A DNA stretch of 64,000 nt from Didymella arachidicola (Eukaryota; Ascomycota; Dothideomycetes; Pleosporales; Didymellaceae), in assembly GCA_016630955.3 (NCBI GenBank), contig CM050002.1:434001-498000 (forward strand). Reading direction: 5' to 3'. The notes below the pieces were generated by a model. That model had not been told where the DNA came from and ran no database searches. It saw nothing but the letters and a program-made list of their open reading frames with translations. Position 1 is the first letter of the stretch. Each line of letters begins with the position of its first letter. The position numbers and the translations under genes are program-made. This document shows positions 33,280 to 45,166 of this stretch, one piece after another.

Positions 33280-34391
33280 ATGGAGATATTGGATGGTATG
33301 CTTTTTGTATTCGCAGAAAGAAAACGGAACTAACCGAGTCACCAGTTCTCGACCTTCCCCAACTCTACACACGACCCTCCGCTGAAACGCTTCTCGAAAC
33401 GCTCGAACTTCTTACACTTACGCCGCAATCTTGGGATGTTGACAGGGATGCAAACAGCGAGCTAGAACATCCTGCGCATACAGAGCAGCAGGCAAGGCGC
33501 CAAGCAGTTCAAGTGCATCCCGAGGGAGTCACACGGTACCTGACAAGCATTGTGAGCAACCCACTGAAGTGGATACACGATGACGAAGTCAAGGAGGAGA
33601 TTTGGAACCAAGCAAGCTTCAGGCTCAGCGAACGTTCGGGCCGTACCGCAATGGGCGCATTGTCTCGCAACTTTCGAATCCCTACAGCCACGAGCTCTTT
33701 CAATCTGAGCATTCACGAGCCTGCATTAACTGGCGACGATCTTGGATTGAAGACCTGGGCTGCATCGTACATGCTCTCCAAACGGCTACACAAATTCGGC
33801 CTCGTCACGCCAAGTAATGGGTCAAGGCCATCGATACTTGAGCTGGGGTCAGGTACTGGACTGGTAGGACTGGCAATGGCTGCTCTCGGCGCAGATGTCG
33901 TCCTTACAGATCTGCCTAGCATTCATGAGAACCTCGCGCGCAATGCGAAGGATAATTCGGTTCTAATCGAGCAGAACGGCGGTTCAACACGCACCGGGAC
34001 CCTGGACTGGACACAGCCAGCATCTTGTGAGGTGTATACCGACGGCGTTATTACACAAACACTCTGCGCTACCGATTCGAAATTTCCAATCATACTGGCA
34101 GCCGACTCGCTGTACTCTCCTGAACATCCGCGCATGTTGGTCGATACAATTGCAGCATGGCTTTCCGTAGACATCAACGCTCAAGTCATAGCCGAGTTTC
34201 CATATAGAGAAGCCTACCTCCCGGAGATCAAGGACTTTAAGGAACGGATGGAGCGCATCGGGCTCTGCGTCTTAGAGGAAGGCGAAGAAAGCGGCTTTGA
34301 CGACTGGGGCGCCTCTGGAGCGGCTGACGGAGAAGAAGACAGAGCGCTCGTGACTTGTTGGTGGTCTCACTGGGGCAAGAGGATTTATTGA
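33280..34391 (+). CDS. efm2: EFM2-like protein-lysine methyltransferase
   Basis: Exons 33280-33295 and 33346-34391 with a 50-nt intron give 353 aa. The first coding exon is 16 nt and yields MEILD, joined to VLDLPQLYTRP. The frame can be read upstream of the acceptor, but that part looks intronic. It belongs to the Methyltransf_16 family: the SAM-binding motif is LELGSGTGLVGLAMAALGAD, followed by VLTDLP and the post-II motif ILAADSLYSPEHPRML. The upstream block (GVTRYLTSIVSNPLKWI and ASFRLSERSGRTAMGALSR, then LTGDDLGLKTWAASYML) resembles the yeast Efm2 group, which methylates lysines of translation elongation factors. The substrate is inferred from that resemblance only. It lies head-to-tail behind vps28. 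Confidence 0.85.
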
Positions 34392-34906
34392 TCCACTATG
34401 TCACCGCCTACGGTCAACCTGCGACCGCTGCGGCATACCCCTGGACAAATATCACGATACCATGGACGTGCCCGTATTCGCCGGCTACTGAACCTTTAGC
34501 ATCAATTTTGGCGGAGCTCAACGATCTAAACGACTGGCTCTTCTTCCGTTGGGCTTAGAAACATCGTGAGCCGCGGTGTATCAACCAGTAGCGCGCTCGG
34601 TGAATCGCCGAGGGACCAAAAACCGACTCCGATATCAGACGCCGGGTAAATTACGAGGGTCATTACACGCATCTAGAATCATAATCGCACTAGCGGAGCC
34701 CTCGGCGGGACAGCTGAACGCGAGATACAGCTGCGGCTCCACTCCTCTTTTCGCCATAAATCCACAACTTTTTGGTTGCGCGTGAGCATCTTGACAGCTT
34801 GCGTCTCCAGCGCTTCACTTACTTTCTTCCTTCCAACCTTCTCCAGTGTCTCCTATCATCTGTTGAAACGTCAAACCATAGTTACATATACCCAAAAGTC
34901 GCAATC
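34392..34906. promoter_or_regulatory. Upstream region of the xylitol dehydrogenase gene
   Basis: About 0.5 kb between the methyltransferase stop and the xylitol dehydrogenase start. The final 100 bp are pyrimidine-rich (TTTCTTCCTTCCAACC), typical of fungal 5' UTRs. I find no full GGCTAAA site. Confidence 0.4.
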
Positions 34907-36145
34907 ATGTGCCAATTTCACAACCAGAAGGTAACGCTCCAGTGCCCCACCACCCCGCGTGCCAGATCAACGAACCCCAAACAACCGCCGCAAATATGTC
35001 AATTGCAGTCGTGCGGACCTAACAAAGCTGTAGAACCCTTCCTTCGTCTTGAAGCAGAAAGACGAGGTCGTTTACGAAGATCGTCCGATCCCAGAGCTGC
35101 CCTCAGAATACGATGTTCTCGTAAAGCCCAAGTGGACTGGCATCTGCGGTTCAGATGTTCACTACTGGGTCGAGGGCCGTATCGGTCACTTCGTCGTCGA
35201 GAAGCCCATGGTTCTTGGCCACGAATCCGCTGGTATCGTTGAGAAGGTCGGTAACAAGGTCAAGACATTGAAGGTTGGCGACCGCGTCGCAATGGAGCCC
35301 GGTGTTCCCTGCCGTCGTTGCTTGCGTTGCAAGGAGGGCAAGTATAACCTCTGCCCTGACATGGCCTTTGCCGCTACACCGCCCTACGATGGTACCCTTG
35401 CCAGGTACTACACTCTGCCTGAGGACTACTGCTATAAGCTTCCCGAGAACATGAGCTTGGAGGAGGGCGCGCTCATCGAACCCACAGCCGTCGCAGTCCA
35501 CATTACAAGACAAGCCGCTATCAAGCATGGTGACAGCGTCGTCGTTTTCGGTGCTGGCCCTGTTGGGCTGTTGTGCTGCGCCGTTGCGAAGGCGTATGGT
35601 GCGAAGAAGATCGTCACAGTCGACATCAACGACGAGAGGTTGAACTTTGCGCTGAAATATGCCGCAAACGCTAGCTTCAAGAGTGCCCGTGTCAGCGCAC
35701 AGGAGAATGCAGAGAATCTCATCAAGGAGTGCGAGCTCGGCGCTGGTGCGGATGTCATTATCGATGCTTCTGGCGCTGAGCCGTGCATTCAGACTGCTAT
35801 TCACGCCCTCCGCATGGGCGGCACATATGTCCAGGTACGTGCTCTCAGGGTTCACTATGTCTGCTTTGTTTCGGGCACATCTAACGATGGCACTAGGGTG
35901 GCATGGGCAAGCCTGACATCAACTTCCCCATCATGGCCATGTGCACTAAGGAGCTCAACGTTAAAGGTTCCTTCCGCTACGGCTCCGGCGACTACCAGAC
36001 CGCTGTCGACCTTGTTGCGAGCGAACGTATCAGTGTCAAAGAGCTCATCACAGGGAAGGTCAGCTTCGAGGACGCGGAGAAGGCGTTCGCGGACGTGAAG
36101 CAGGGCAAGGGGATCAAGATCCTCATTGAGGGCCCCAAGGAGTAG
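34907..36145 (+). CDS. xdhA: Xylitol dehydrogenase (zinc MDR family)
   Basis: Exons 34907-34930, 35034-35834 and 35897-36145 (introns of 103 and 62 nt) give 357 aa. It should oxidise xylitol to D-xylulose with NAD+ in pentose catabolism. The first exon is only eight codons (MCQFHNQK). The first intron ends CTAACAAAGCTGTAG with a good branch point, and an in-frame TAG just before the acceptor confirms that splicing is needed. Catalytic zinc ligands are Cys46 (GICGSDVHYW) and His71-Glu72 (GHES). The structural-zinc cysteines are at about 101, 104, 107 and 115 (PCRRCLRCKEGKYNLC). The Rossmann motif is GAGPVG (181-186), and Asp205 in TVDIND indicates NAD rather than NADP. L-arabinitol or sorbitol dehydrogenase is the main alternative; the subfamilies are close. 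Confidence 0.9.
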
Positions 36146-37384
36146 CGCCGCTAAGGGCTTAAAAGTTGGAAGAGGGAGAACTTATAATAATGAACGACAT
36201 GAACTAAAATTACTCAGCTCGATTGGTCTTCACCTCGAATCTGTGGCTTGCGATCTGCCCCACTCCACATGCTCCATGCACTCTTTCACCTCTTGCAAGT
36301 CAGCATCGATACGCCAGTCCTCCCGTCACTCTAGTGGGGATACGTTCGGACCCAGGTAACCATATCAATCACGTACAGCACTGGAAATAGTACTCGCTGC
36401 CCTCGACGAACGCTGTGTAGAAGAGCTTGAACTATTTATAATCTGGACACCTTCAACTTCAGGATCAAGCAAATACCCGGCGAGCCACTATCCCGCTGTC
36501 ATGTGTCGGTGCAATCGAGACCGTTCACAAATACTCTAACTCGACGAAGAAGGTGAAGAAGACAGCATGGGCTACATTTGCGGAGGACAAGGGGAACCTC
36601 CGTTGGTACTCTCCATACAAGATCTCGTTGGTGGAGACAACGGCCGAAATCGAAACGCAACAGTTCTTCGGAGCGGCAAGTACACGAAGAATGGAACATG
36701 CAGCGGTATGGCAGAGTGGAGCTGTGTGCTTGTGCATTTCAATCTTGTGCTTCATGGTTACCTCGAGAGTTATACAAGTGCTTCCCTAAGGTACACATCA
36801 AAGCACTCAATAGGACGGCAGTTTCCATCAGTTACAGGAGCTCCAGCAGGAACGTGGTACTGGAGACACGACCAGCATACAGTACGGTCATTGAAACTGA
36901 CGCTCTAGACTTAAAGTCATAACGAATACACCTTGCCTCAAGTCGACCCGGAAACAATCAGGGAGTTCCTTGGACGTCATTATGCATGTCACTGTCACAG
37001 ATGCCCGTGGGTCTGACAAGCATGCTGAGGCACAAGGAGTTACAAACACCAACGTCACGCCATGGTGAGGCATCTTTCAGCCTTGGAACTCTTGTGCCTT
37101 GCACAGCCGCCACTCAGCATGGCCGAAAATATCGATGCAAATAAATGAGGCTCGTAGGACTTTGATGTATTTGTGTCATTGATGATGGGTATTCATGGGT
37201 GCGCTTGTGCTTTCTAGCTATAGGAACAGACGCTTCAGGGGAACTGTAGATAATTGTAGATGCGGATGCAAATGAAAATCAGTGTTTTGCGCTTCGTGAG
37301 ATGTGTACATTGTCTGCTTGGACCCGCTGTACGAAAAGTCGTCGCGCTAACGAAAGTATGAAGGATGAGGAGACGTATGGCAGA
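36146..37384. other. Convergent intergenic region
   Basis: About 1.2 kb between the xylitol dehydrogenase stop and the stop of the minus-strand membrane protein. Several overlapping plus-strand frames at 36.55-36.92 kb have no recognisable motif. Both 3' UTRs lie here. Confidence 0.4.
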
Positions 37385-37937
37385 CTACGCTACCAGCTTT
37401 CGTACTGTCGAGCCTCGCTTCGGCAGAGTCCATGGTTCAGGGCAAACGATCTGAGATGCATTGTTAACATTCTGTCTCGCGACTTGAGATCATGTGATGA
37501 GCTTACCTCGCCTTCGCTGTATGCCCAGAAGTACGCCATCATTCCAATGATGTAGTACAGGCCGCTGTTGGTGCCCTGGTAGATCAAGAGAGCACACAAT
37601 GCGCTTAGAGGGTACATGATCAGCCTGGCCTCGATGCTGCGGTGTAGTCCGGTGCCTGCAAGCAGAGGTAATGGCCATTCCCATGCCAGACCCACGATAC
37701 CAAGGATAAGGTTGATAATCTGTAGAATAGGAAAGGGCTTGACGGCAGAGTCGAGGTTTTTCGTCAGGAAGTCCCAGAAGATCTTGGGCCAAAAGAAAGC
37801 TTCGAGAGCTGCAGCTATTTGATCTGGACGTCTGTTAGCCCTAATGGGAACTCGGTGTTTGGTGGCGGATTGGACTTACAAGCAGCAGCAGTCATAATGA
37901 CCAAGCGAGCCCAGTGGTTCTTGATTAACTTGCCCAT
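37385..37937 (-). CDS. Small four-helix membrane protein, function unknown
   Basis: Exons 37937-37880, 37823-37507 and 37450-37385 (two 56-nt introns) give 146 aa. The protein starts MGKLIKNHWARLVIMTAAAY and has about four hydrophobic segments: the N-terminal one, ILQIINLILGIVGLAWEWPL, RLIMYPLSALCALLIYQG and SGLYYIIGMMAYFWAYS. The tail ends CPEPWTLPKRGSTVRKLVA. This layout is common as an unnamed family in filamentous fungi (I believe now catalogued as a DUF), with no known role. The third exon is supported by an in-phase join (SEGE-IVCPEPW) to a stop at 37385. Reading through the second donor would give a different, less plausible tail. Confidence 0.8.
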
Positions 37938-40775
37938 TGTGTCATAAAAGCAAGTGTGGTATTAAACGAAAGTAAGTGGTCGTAAACCGAACTCGCGGTG
38001 TGAGAAGCGAACGAAACTCGTGACGGAACCCGCAAGTCCAGAAATTATTCCCAAAGACTACCAGTAGCCCTCACGATGCTCAAATCTACAGGGCGGCGGG
38101 TTTGGTTATATGCAAGCCCTCAGGCACGGTTTGGGCGCTCGCTCGGCGGTTACGCGATGCAGCAAGGCTTGTTGGCTGCCACGGCGAAAGTCAGGCACAA
38201 GGCTTGCAAGAATGGGTGTCTGAGGCGCGTGTGTCTCAGGATGGCTAGGTGTTAAGGCAACGCGGGTATGGTATGGTTCTTCGATACAGGCAGTGTGTCA
38301 GTACCGACAAAAAGACAGCGGGAAGCTGCCGCAATTGTAGGTTCAGTTCATGCGCGGTGTGGGCCTGTGCTGGCCATGTACTCTGCTGTGTAGCCGCTGA
38401 GGGCTGGGCGGGCTACGTACAGATTTACGCTAACCAGGCCCCGCTACGCGTGCAGGCGAGTCACACTCTGCGATTGGGCGACTGCAGTGCGCGGACGCAC
38501 AGATGTGCAGCCTCCCGAATGGCGCCGTTGATGGGGTGCAGCCTATGAGGATGGGTTTGGGCCTGCTTGGCTGGAGTGGCGTCGCCCATGCGATGCCTCG
38601 GACTCGATGGATTTCACCTGCACGTGGGCTGCCAGGTAAGGGACATGCAATTACTCGAGTCGATGTGATATTGCCGTGCGATGGTTTTCCCATACCGCTC
38701 CTTTCCAAGACCCCGGCATTGAGGCTTGCATTCGAGGTGATCTGTTGCATGGATGCCTTACGGATACCTAAGTCCCCGATACCTTTGCGCCTCAGGACGA
38801 AATCTGCTACCGGCTCTGTTGCACGGAGCCTGCACGGGAGATCAAGACAAGCCTCAGGAACCGATCTACCTCTTCAAACAACATCATACGACAAAGTTTA
38901 CCTCAGAGAGCGAAATGATGTCAATGCCGCTCGCTTGGAAGCTTGACAGCTGTCGAGACAAACAGCGTCGTACGATAACCGTTCAGAGAAGGTTCCTCTG
39001 GTGGACTGGTGGAGATCGATCAGCTCTGCAACGGGGCAAGATCAATACCGGTTTGATAACCTAAAGATGTAGCCAGAAAGAGGTCGTTCCGTGCGCCCAG
39101 GAAAAAGCATCAGTGCCATGCCCACCCAGCATTGCACCAAGAAGCCTCAATCACCAACACGGTCAAGAGTTGCCCGTCTCTAGCGTGGTCAGGTCTGGCC
39201 TCTTGCTATCACTCAGCAAATCCAAGTAGCCGTGCTTGTCAGAAGACCAAGAATTGTTTCTCGGCTTCAATTGTGACTGCAGGCCCGTCACAGCCCTAAG
39301 GCAAGCCCGCCCGTACAGATCCTGGGTGCAGGCCGTCCACGAGGCCGGCATTTTCTCTTGCGCAAGACTGCGAAAGCCATCGATAGTGGTCCAGAAATAG
39401 CGTCTTTTCTTTAATGGCTGCTGCGCGAATCGTGTGGAGAAGCCGTTGGCCAATCTCACTGGGGCTCTACGCGCTGAGAGATGGCGCCGAGGCCAACTCG
39501 CTGGCCCTGTGCTACCAACCACATCACTGAGTGGCTTCAACAGCATTGAACTCTGTGCTCTTGTCCACGCCTCGGCGCGTCCAACAAAGTCGGTCATGAC
39601 ATATTCGCACCAGCCGTTCTTTTGCGTCCATGCGCTTTCGATGCAGCGCTTCCTTGCAGGGGTTATGGGCTAGAAAGTAGCCCGCTTCTTGCTGCACACA
39701 ATCCTTCACCAACTCTTCGCAAGACTGTTGATCATACATATTCGGATAACTCCCTGTAGCCGCGAAACTGGAAGACACCACGCCGCATTATCCAGGCATC
39801 ATTTCCCTGTACCCCGGTTCCTACTCTCGCCTCTCCACATTGAGCCGCCTCGAACTCGCATCGTCTCAGTGCGAACCCCTGCGTATCAGGAACAACATCG
39901 GAAAACTATCGTAGGACGAGATCGCAGCTGCAAATCCCCAGAAAGCCGGGTGACAGCTGCCAGACTAGCATCGCAACGGCTCAGGCACGCATGTCAATTG
40001 CCATTTGGTATTGAAGATCGAATCGCAGTAACACCGCGCAATTGTATCCACGCGCAGACATCTCGCCACATATCGCGAACTTTACCACATTGCAGTTCTG
40101 CTCCTACGAGACGACTGCTGCCTCGTCGATAAGAGGCGCATAGCCCAAGCCCTCTTAGCAATCTTTTCAACTGAAAATCCAGTCTAAAGTGCAAGGAAGA
40201 ATGCTTCTGTGCCTGGCGCTTCAGGTTTGAGACACTCTTCTCACAAGTGGCGTTCAAGGCATAGCGCCAACCCCTCCGACATCCACGTCAGTTCGCAACC
40301 GCCCATAAGCCCCGTGAGGCTTGCAGGCACCATTCCCCGGGAGACCGCCCTGCCAAAATTGTTTAGGGCAAGTTGTCATTCATCTTAACCAGTGTGGTAT
40401 ACATACTGCAAGCGGGTCTAGCGGTTTGAGCGTGGCAGTTTCAGCGCAGCGTGTCGCTCCACCAGGATCCAACGGCTTCTTTCAGATCCTGATCTACGTT
40501 CACAGCACAGGCCAGGGTCCACGCTGCGCGTTTACATATCCTCGGTGCCCTGCAGCCTTGAACTTTGTTCATCGCCGTTCCTTCGACTCCTCCGCAAAGC
40601 GCCCGGATCTGGACGCAGACATTCTTTTCTTCGCTTCGTATCTGGCTGGCCGGGTTGAACTTTAACTGGATTACGTTCTTTAATTGTTGTCTAATACCCA
40701 CATCTTCTGGTCACGACTTCGCCCTTGGACATACTAGGAGGGCTCAAGCACCACAACATAAGCACGGTTGTCAAC
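37938..40775. promoter_or_regulatory. Long divergent intergenic region upstream of noxB
   Basis: About 2.8 kb between the divergent starts of the small membrane protein and noxB. No frame shows a family signature. The 300 bp before noxB are pyrimidine-rich, as in a long 5' UTR. The size suggests an extended noxB promoter or an unseen non-coding transcript. Confidence 0.4.
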
Positions 40776-42528
40776 ATGGGTAGTTCACCAGCCGGCGATT
40801 CGCTCAAGCGTCTCTTCATGCCGAAGAAGTTCGCGTTTCACTTCTTCTTTTGGGGGTTCCATTGGGCATTGTTTGCAATAGGATGGTAAGCATACAAGCG
40901 TCGTAGTGAAGTTTACGTTGGCTAACACATACTAGGTGGAAGCAAGCCGGAGATGCTCGACTAGCACCCTTAAACGGTCTTCAATACTCAGTATGGGTAT
41001 CCCGAGGTGCAGGTCTCGTCCTGAGTGTCGACACAATGGTCATCGTCATGCCTATGTGCCGCAACATTCTTCGTTGGCTTCGGCCTAAAGCTAGATGGCT
41101 GCCGCTCGATGAGTCGCAGTGGTTCCACCGTCAGGTCGCCTATGCTATGCTCTTCTTTACGGTCCTTCATGTTGCAGCGCATTACGTCAAGTAAGTGTTT
41201 CGCCGAACAACATGTGGCTCCATGCTAACATCGGTAGCTTCTTCAACGTTGAACGGGTACAGGTGCGACCTCAAATCGCGCTTCAAATCCATTACACCGA
41301 GGCTGGTGGTATCACTGGACACCTCATGCTTCTATTCATGCTCCTGATGTACACAACTGCTCACCACAGAATTCGACAGCAGTCGTTTGAGACGTTCTGG
41401 TATACTCATCACCTGTTCATCCCGTTCCTGCTCGGCATGTACACCCACGCGACGAGCTGTTTCGTCCGAGATACAGTTCCCAAATTCTCTCCCTTCGATC
41501 ACGACAACTTCTGGACGCACTGCATTGGATACGAAGGTTGGAGATGGGAGCTTTTTGGAGGAGGTCTGTACCTCTTCGACCGCCTTTACCGCGAGATCCG
41601 CTGCAGACGCCAGACCGAGATTGTCAAGGTCGTTCGTCATCCCTACGATGCTGTTGAGATCCAGTTCACCAAGCCTAGCATGAAGTACAAGCCTGGACAA
41701 TGGCTGTTCCTCAACTGTCCCGAAGTCAGTTACCACCAGTGGCACCCCTTCACCATAACATCTTGCCCTCACGACCCCTACGTCTCCGTCCATGTCCGCC
41801 AAGTCGGTGACTTCACTCGCGCACTCGCCGACGCCCTCGGTGCCGGACAATCCCAGAGCAAGCTCTACGACGAACTTGACCCTATGGGCATGTACGAGAT
41901 TGCGCTACAGCATGGCCAAAAGATGCCGGCGCTCCGCATCGATGGCCCCTACGGTGCCCCGGCCGAAGATGTTTTCGAAAACGAAGTCGCAGTACTGATC
42001 GGCACAGGTATCGGCGTCACACCCTGGGCCTCCATCCTCAAGTCCATCTACCACCTACGCATGTCGCCCAACCCACCCAAACGTCTTCGTCGTGTAGAGT
42101 TCATCTGGGTCTGCAAGGACACAAGCTCGTTTGAGTGGTTCCAGACACTCCTTTCATCGCTCGAAGCACAGTCCCTTGGTGCCAGTGATGGCGACCAGTT
42201 CCTCCGTATCCACACCTATCTGACACAGAAGATGGACGCCAACACCGCGCAGAACATTGTGCTCAACTCGGTCGGCACAGACAAGGACCCCCTTACTGAG
42301 CTCAAGAGCAGGACGAACTTTGGACGTCCCGACTTCCCGCGCTTGCTATGTGGTATGCGCGACGGGCTCTTGGATCGTACGTATATGAACGGTCTGGAGA
42401 GTACACTGAGGACAGACGTGGGTGTATACTTTTGTGGGCCGAACGTTGCGGCCAGAGACATCAAGAGGGCGTGTAAGGAGGCGACGTGTCAAGAGGTCAA
42501 CTTCAAGTTCTGGAAGGAGCACTTCTAA
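40776..42528 (+). CDS. noxB: NADPH oxidase catalytic subunit, NoxB-like
   Basis: Exons 40776-40885, 40936-41190 and 41238-42528 (introns of 50 and 47 nt) give 551 aa. It is a gp91phox-type superoxide-generating oxidase; fungal forms govern hyphal differentiation, fruiting and host penetration. Six transmembrane helices are expected. Heme-ligand histidines occur in WFHRQVAYAMLFFTVLHVAAH and TTAHHRIRQQSFETFWYTHH. The FAD site is WHPFTITSCPHD. The NADPH sites are GTGIGVTPWASILKS, FIWVCKD and VYFCGPN, and the end is NFKFWKEHF. There are no EF-hands, so it is not a NoxC. The N-terminus (LKRLFMPKKFAFHFFFWGFH) is more like NoxB than NoxA, by recollection of the families. Splices restore IGWWKQ and HYVNFFNVE. 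Confidence 0.92.
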
Positions 42529-43488
42529 GAAAGGATGCTTGAAGAATCGGCGTTTGGTTTATGATATCCGCATGCGACCTGCTGAGATGCATAGATTACT
42601 CAGTGGGCGTTTGCTCATGAACAATTTCATCAGTCTTTTCTAGATTCAAGTGCCTCTTACTTGTATGCTGTTCTAATAATACTGACATTCGACACCTGTT
42701 CTGGTCCTTGTATTCCCAGGACGAGACCTTACAACACACGGGGTAAACGATCTGAACCTTTGCATTCCACCAGCCCCGCTGGAAGATGTGAGCGTGATAA
42801 CCATTTCAACCTGAATCTAGCGTGATGGCAAGCTGCCGAGCAGTCTTTTGACTGTCCAACATTAGGCAATAGAACCGCGCCAGTATTGAGGTGGGAATGG
42901 TGTTACTAGATACAGCGTAACATAAGCTCTCTGCTTATAATGTCTTAGTAACAATAGGCACAGGAAGGCAAGCTGTTAAGCAGTCTTTTAACTGTCTAAC
43001 ATTAGGGCATGGAACCGCGCTAATATTAAGCTAGGAACGATGCTACTGGATACAGCGTGACATGAGCTCTCTGCTCATAATGTCTCGGTAACGATAGGCA
43101 CGGGAACAGCCGAATGTCACCAAGAGATTTGTCTCTCCAATGTGACAAACTTGATCTAGTGGAAAGCATCATGATCATAGCATCACGTCGCAGCGGACAG
43201 AAGCAGCTACTCTATTTTCAGGTCAGCACACCTGGGCCCTTCCGCAGTGCGATGCCAAGGTCTTTGTCATTGCGAAAGAGAGACTACATATCGAATAACT
43301 GGATATGTAGAGCTTCAAGTATTCGACTTTCTCGAATTCTGCAGTCTTCCGCGCACACTACCCATTTCGGATGCGATCCCAAAGCATGTTTGACTGACGT
43401 CTTTCCCTTCGTGTGAGCCGGGGAAGTGGTTCGGGCGCCGACGCATGACCGATTCGCTTGTGATCTCCTGGATAAGGAGCCACTACTG
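42529..43488. other. Intergenic region with a 140-bp tandem duplication
   Basis: About 1 kb between noxB and the stop of the next minus-strand gene. It includes the noxB 3' UTR and two tandem 140-bp units (42827-43106, listed separately). No gene is recognised. Confidence 0.5.
42827..43106. repeat. 140-bp direct tandem repeat, two diverged copies
   Basis: Unit 1 spans 42827-42966 and unit 2 spans 42967-43106; both start GGCAAGCTG and end near GGCAC.GGAA. By hand alignment they differ at a little over 20 positions, nearly all transitions, in both directions. Each unit contains an imperfect palindrome around AGCTCTCTGCT (AAGCTCTCTGCTT in unit 1). The pattern resembles repeat-induced point mutation acting on both copies. 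Confidence 0.85.
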
Positions 43489-44778
43489 CTACTGATTCTT
43501 ATGATCCAAGGGCGGCGGCAGAATCTCTACTTCAGCCTGGGTAGACCCGGCAGCCATATCATTGTTGCCCCTATGCCCGTCCTCAGCTTCGCGGGACACC
43601 AGGTCAAACTTCTTCGACTGCTCGGTTGCATCGCCCTTGAGAACACTATCCTCGCTGGAGCGAAGATTTGTACAATGCTCCCCTGTATTAGCAGCCTGTT
43701 TTGCGGCTCCCTCAGCCTGTCTTGCAGCTCGTTTCTGTGCAGCCAACCTCTTCATTCGCTTAGAATAGGTCTCGGACTTTCGTGAAACATCTCGATTAGT
43801 ATCCATAGACGGTGCGAGCTTTGATCCACGGCTGCTCGCAGACGGTGGAGAAGACTCCAATTTTGAAGACTTCATTTCTGGCTGGCCTACAATGAGCCCA
43901 CTGGACGCTGAATGTAGCATATGCGATTGCATTCCATCCCGAAGAAGAAAAGACGGTGGTGGACACAATGGTTGACGCCGGTTTGGATCGGACGGATACT
44001 TAGATTCATGGGACAGTTGCTGATCTGATTGTTGATTCCCAAGCCCATACGGATTCTGATACGGTGACTGATACGGTGAACCCGCGATCTGCGCCGGTGG
44101 GGGCTCTTGAGATGACAAAGCCGCTTCAAGGATAGACCGAAGATCTTCTGATGACCGAGCCTTCCTTGATCTGTGTGTAACGACCTTCATAGCTCCGATA
44201 AGCTCTTTAAGGTGTTCCTCGGGGGGATCCCGGTGACGTTCGCCATAATAGTAATAGCGTCGGTTGTTTCTCATCATCATGATGAACTGGAAGAGGGCGA
44301 TAACGTTGGCATCGTCGAGCTTCGGATTCCGGTGATCCGCGCTGTACTCGCGGAACTCTGCGAAGATGCCGGTGGCATCGAAGCCGTTGCCTTCTATTAG
44401 AGCCCGCTCGCTGTGTGATTCGCCGGGCTGTCCTCGATAGGTATACGGCACAAGGTCAGGTGCATCGCTGTGGTAGCCGCCTCTATCCCAAACGCAGAGT
44501 TTTGGAATTTCTCCAGACTCCGATGCAGTGGCTCCCCAGGGTCGACCGACCTCAAGCAACGCTGCCGGGTTCGGATTCGTGGCGCCCACTTCCACTGCTC
44601 GATATGTTTGGAGCGAATCAACGCTTGGGAAAACTTGGAGAGCTTCGGGACAGTATTGCTGCAGCAAATCCAATACTCTGGCTTTGTCGTAGTAGACTCT
44701 GAGTGGCTTCTGATTCGTGCGTTGACGTTTACGGGAGCTAGAGGCATTCCTACGCCGGGCGCCCATCTTCGACCTCAT
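43489..44778 (-). CDS. Hypothetical protein, 429 aa
   Basis: Single open frame without a need for introns. The N-terminus is basic (RRRNASSSRKRQRTNQK), which suggests a nuclear protein. Residues 25-200 look folded, with YYDKARVLDLLQQYCPEALQ, CVWDRGGYHSDAPDLVPYTY and DANVIALFQFIMMMRNNRRY. The remainder is low-complexity and probably disordered, rich in Pro, Gln, Ser and Tyr, with a SPYQSPYQNPYG repeat and a basic coiled segment (RKSETYSKRMKRLAAQKRAA). I recognise no domain. Its length and coding-like composition make it a credible gene. It lies on the same strand as the Clr5-domain gene 388 bp upstream, without any evident link. Confidence 0.7.
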   Translation of the reverse strand: MRSKMGARRRNASSSRKRQRTNQKPLRVYYDKARVLDLLQQYCPEALQVFPSVDSLQTYRAVEVGATNPNPAALLEVGRPWGATASESGEIPKLCVWDRGGYHSDAPDLVPYTYRGQPGESHSERALIEGNGFDATGIFAEFREYSADHRNPKLDDANVIALFQFIMMMRNNRRYYYYGERHRDPPEEHLKELIGAMKVVTHRSRKARSSEDLRSILEAALSSQEPPPAQIAGSPYQSPYQNPYGLGNQQSDQQLSHESKYPSDPNRRQPLCPPPSFLLRDGMQSHMLHSASSGLIVGQPEMKSSKLESSPPSASSRGSKLAPSMDTNRDVSRKSETYSKRMKRLAAQKRAARQAEGAAKQAANTGEHCTNLRSSEDSVLKGDATEQSKKFDLVSREAEDGHRGNNDMAAGSTQAEVEILPPPLDHKNQ

Positions 44779-45166
44779 AAGTTCAGTGATGGGACTTGGG
44801 GAGTAATCGAAGTGCTGCTGTAGTGATGGGCGTAAAGATTGGATAGGTGACCAGCGCTGCTTGTGTCGCAGAGATGGTGCGAACTAAAGGTCTACCGGTG
44901 CACACGTGGCCTGTAGAGCAAACGGAAACGCACAGTTAAGTCTGGGGTGCAGAGGCGTTGCGTGTACTGTAGCTGCCGTTAGTTATTAGAGGAAGCTTCG
45001 TTGATATGCGGTAGGAGCAGGGCGAGATTGTTTTGTTGGCTGTGGCTCAACTTTGGGGTAGCATCTGAAGGGACCCTGAACACCTCAAAGTTCGCATCGT
45101 AGGGACTTAGATGAATTATCTGAGTTCGGGCGTACAGAACGGCGAAGGCCGCATGCACTTATTTTC
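44779..45166. promoter_or_regulatory. Upstream region of the 429-aa hypothetical gene
   Basis: 388 bp between the hypothetical gene's start and the Clr5 gene's stop, both on the minus strand. It holds the promoter of one and the 3' UTR of the other. No motif is recognised. Confidence 0.35.
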
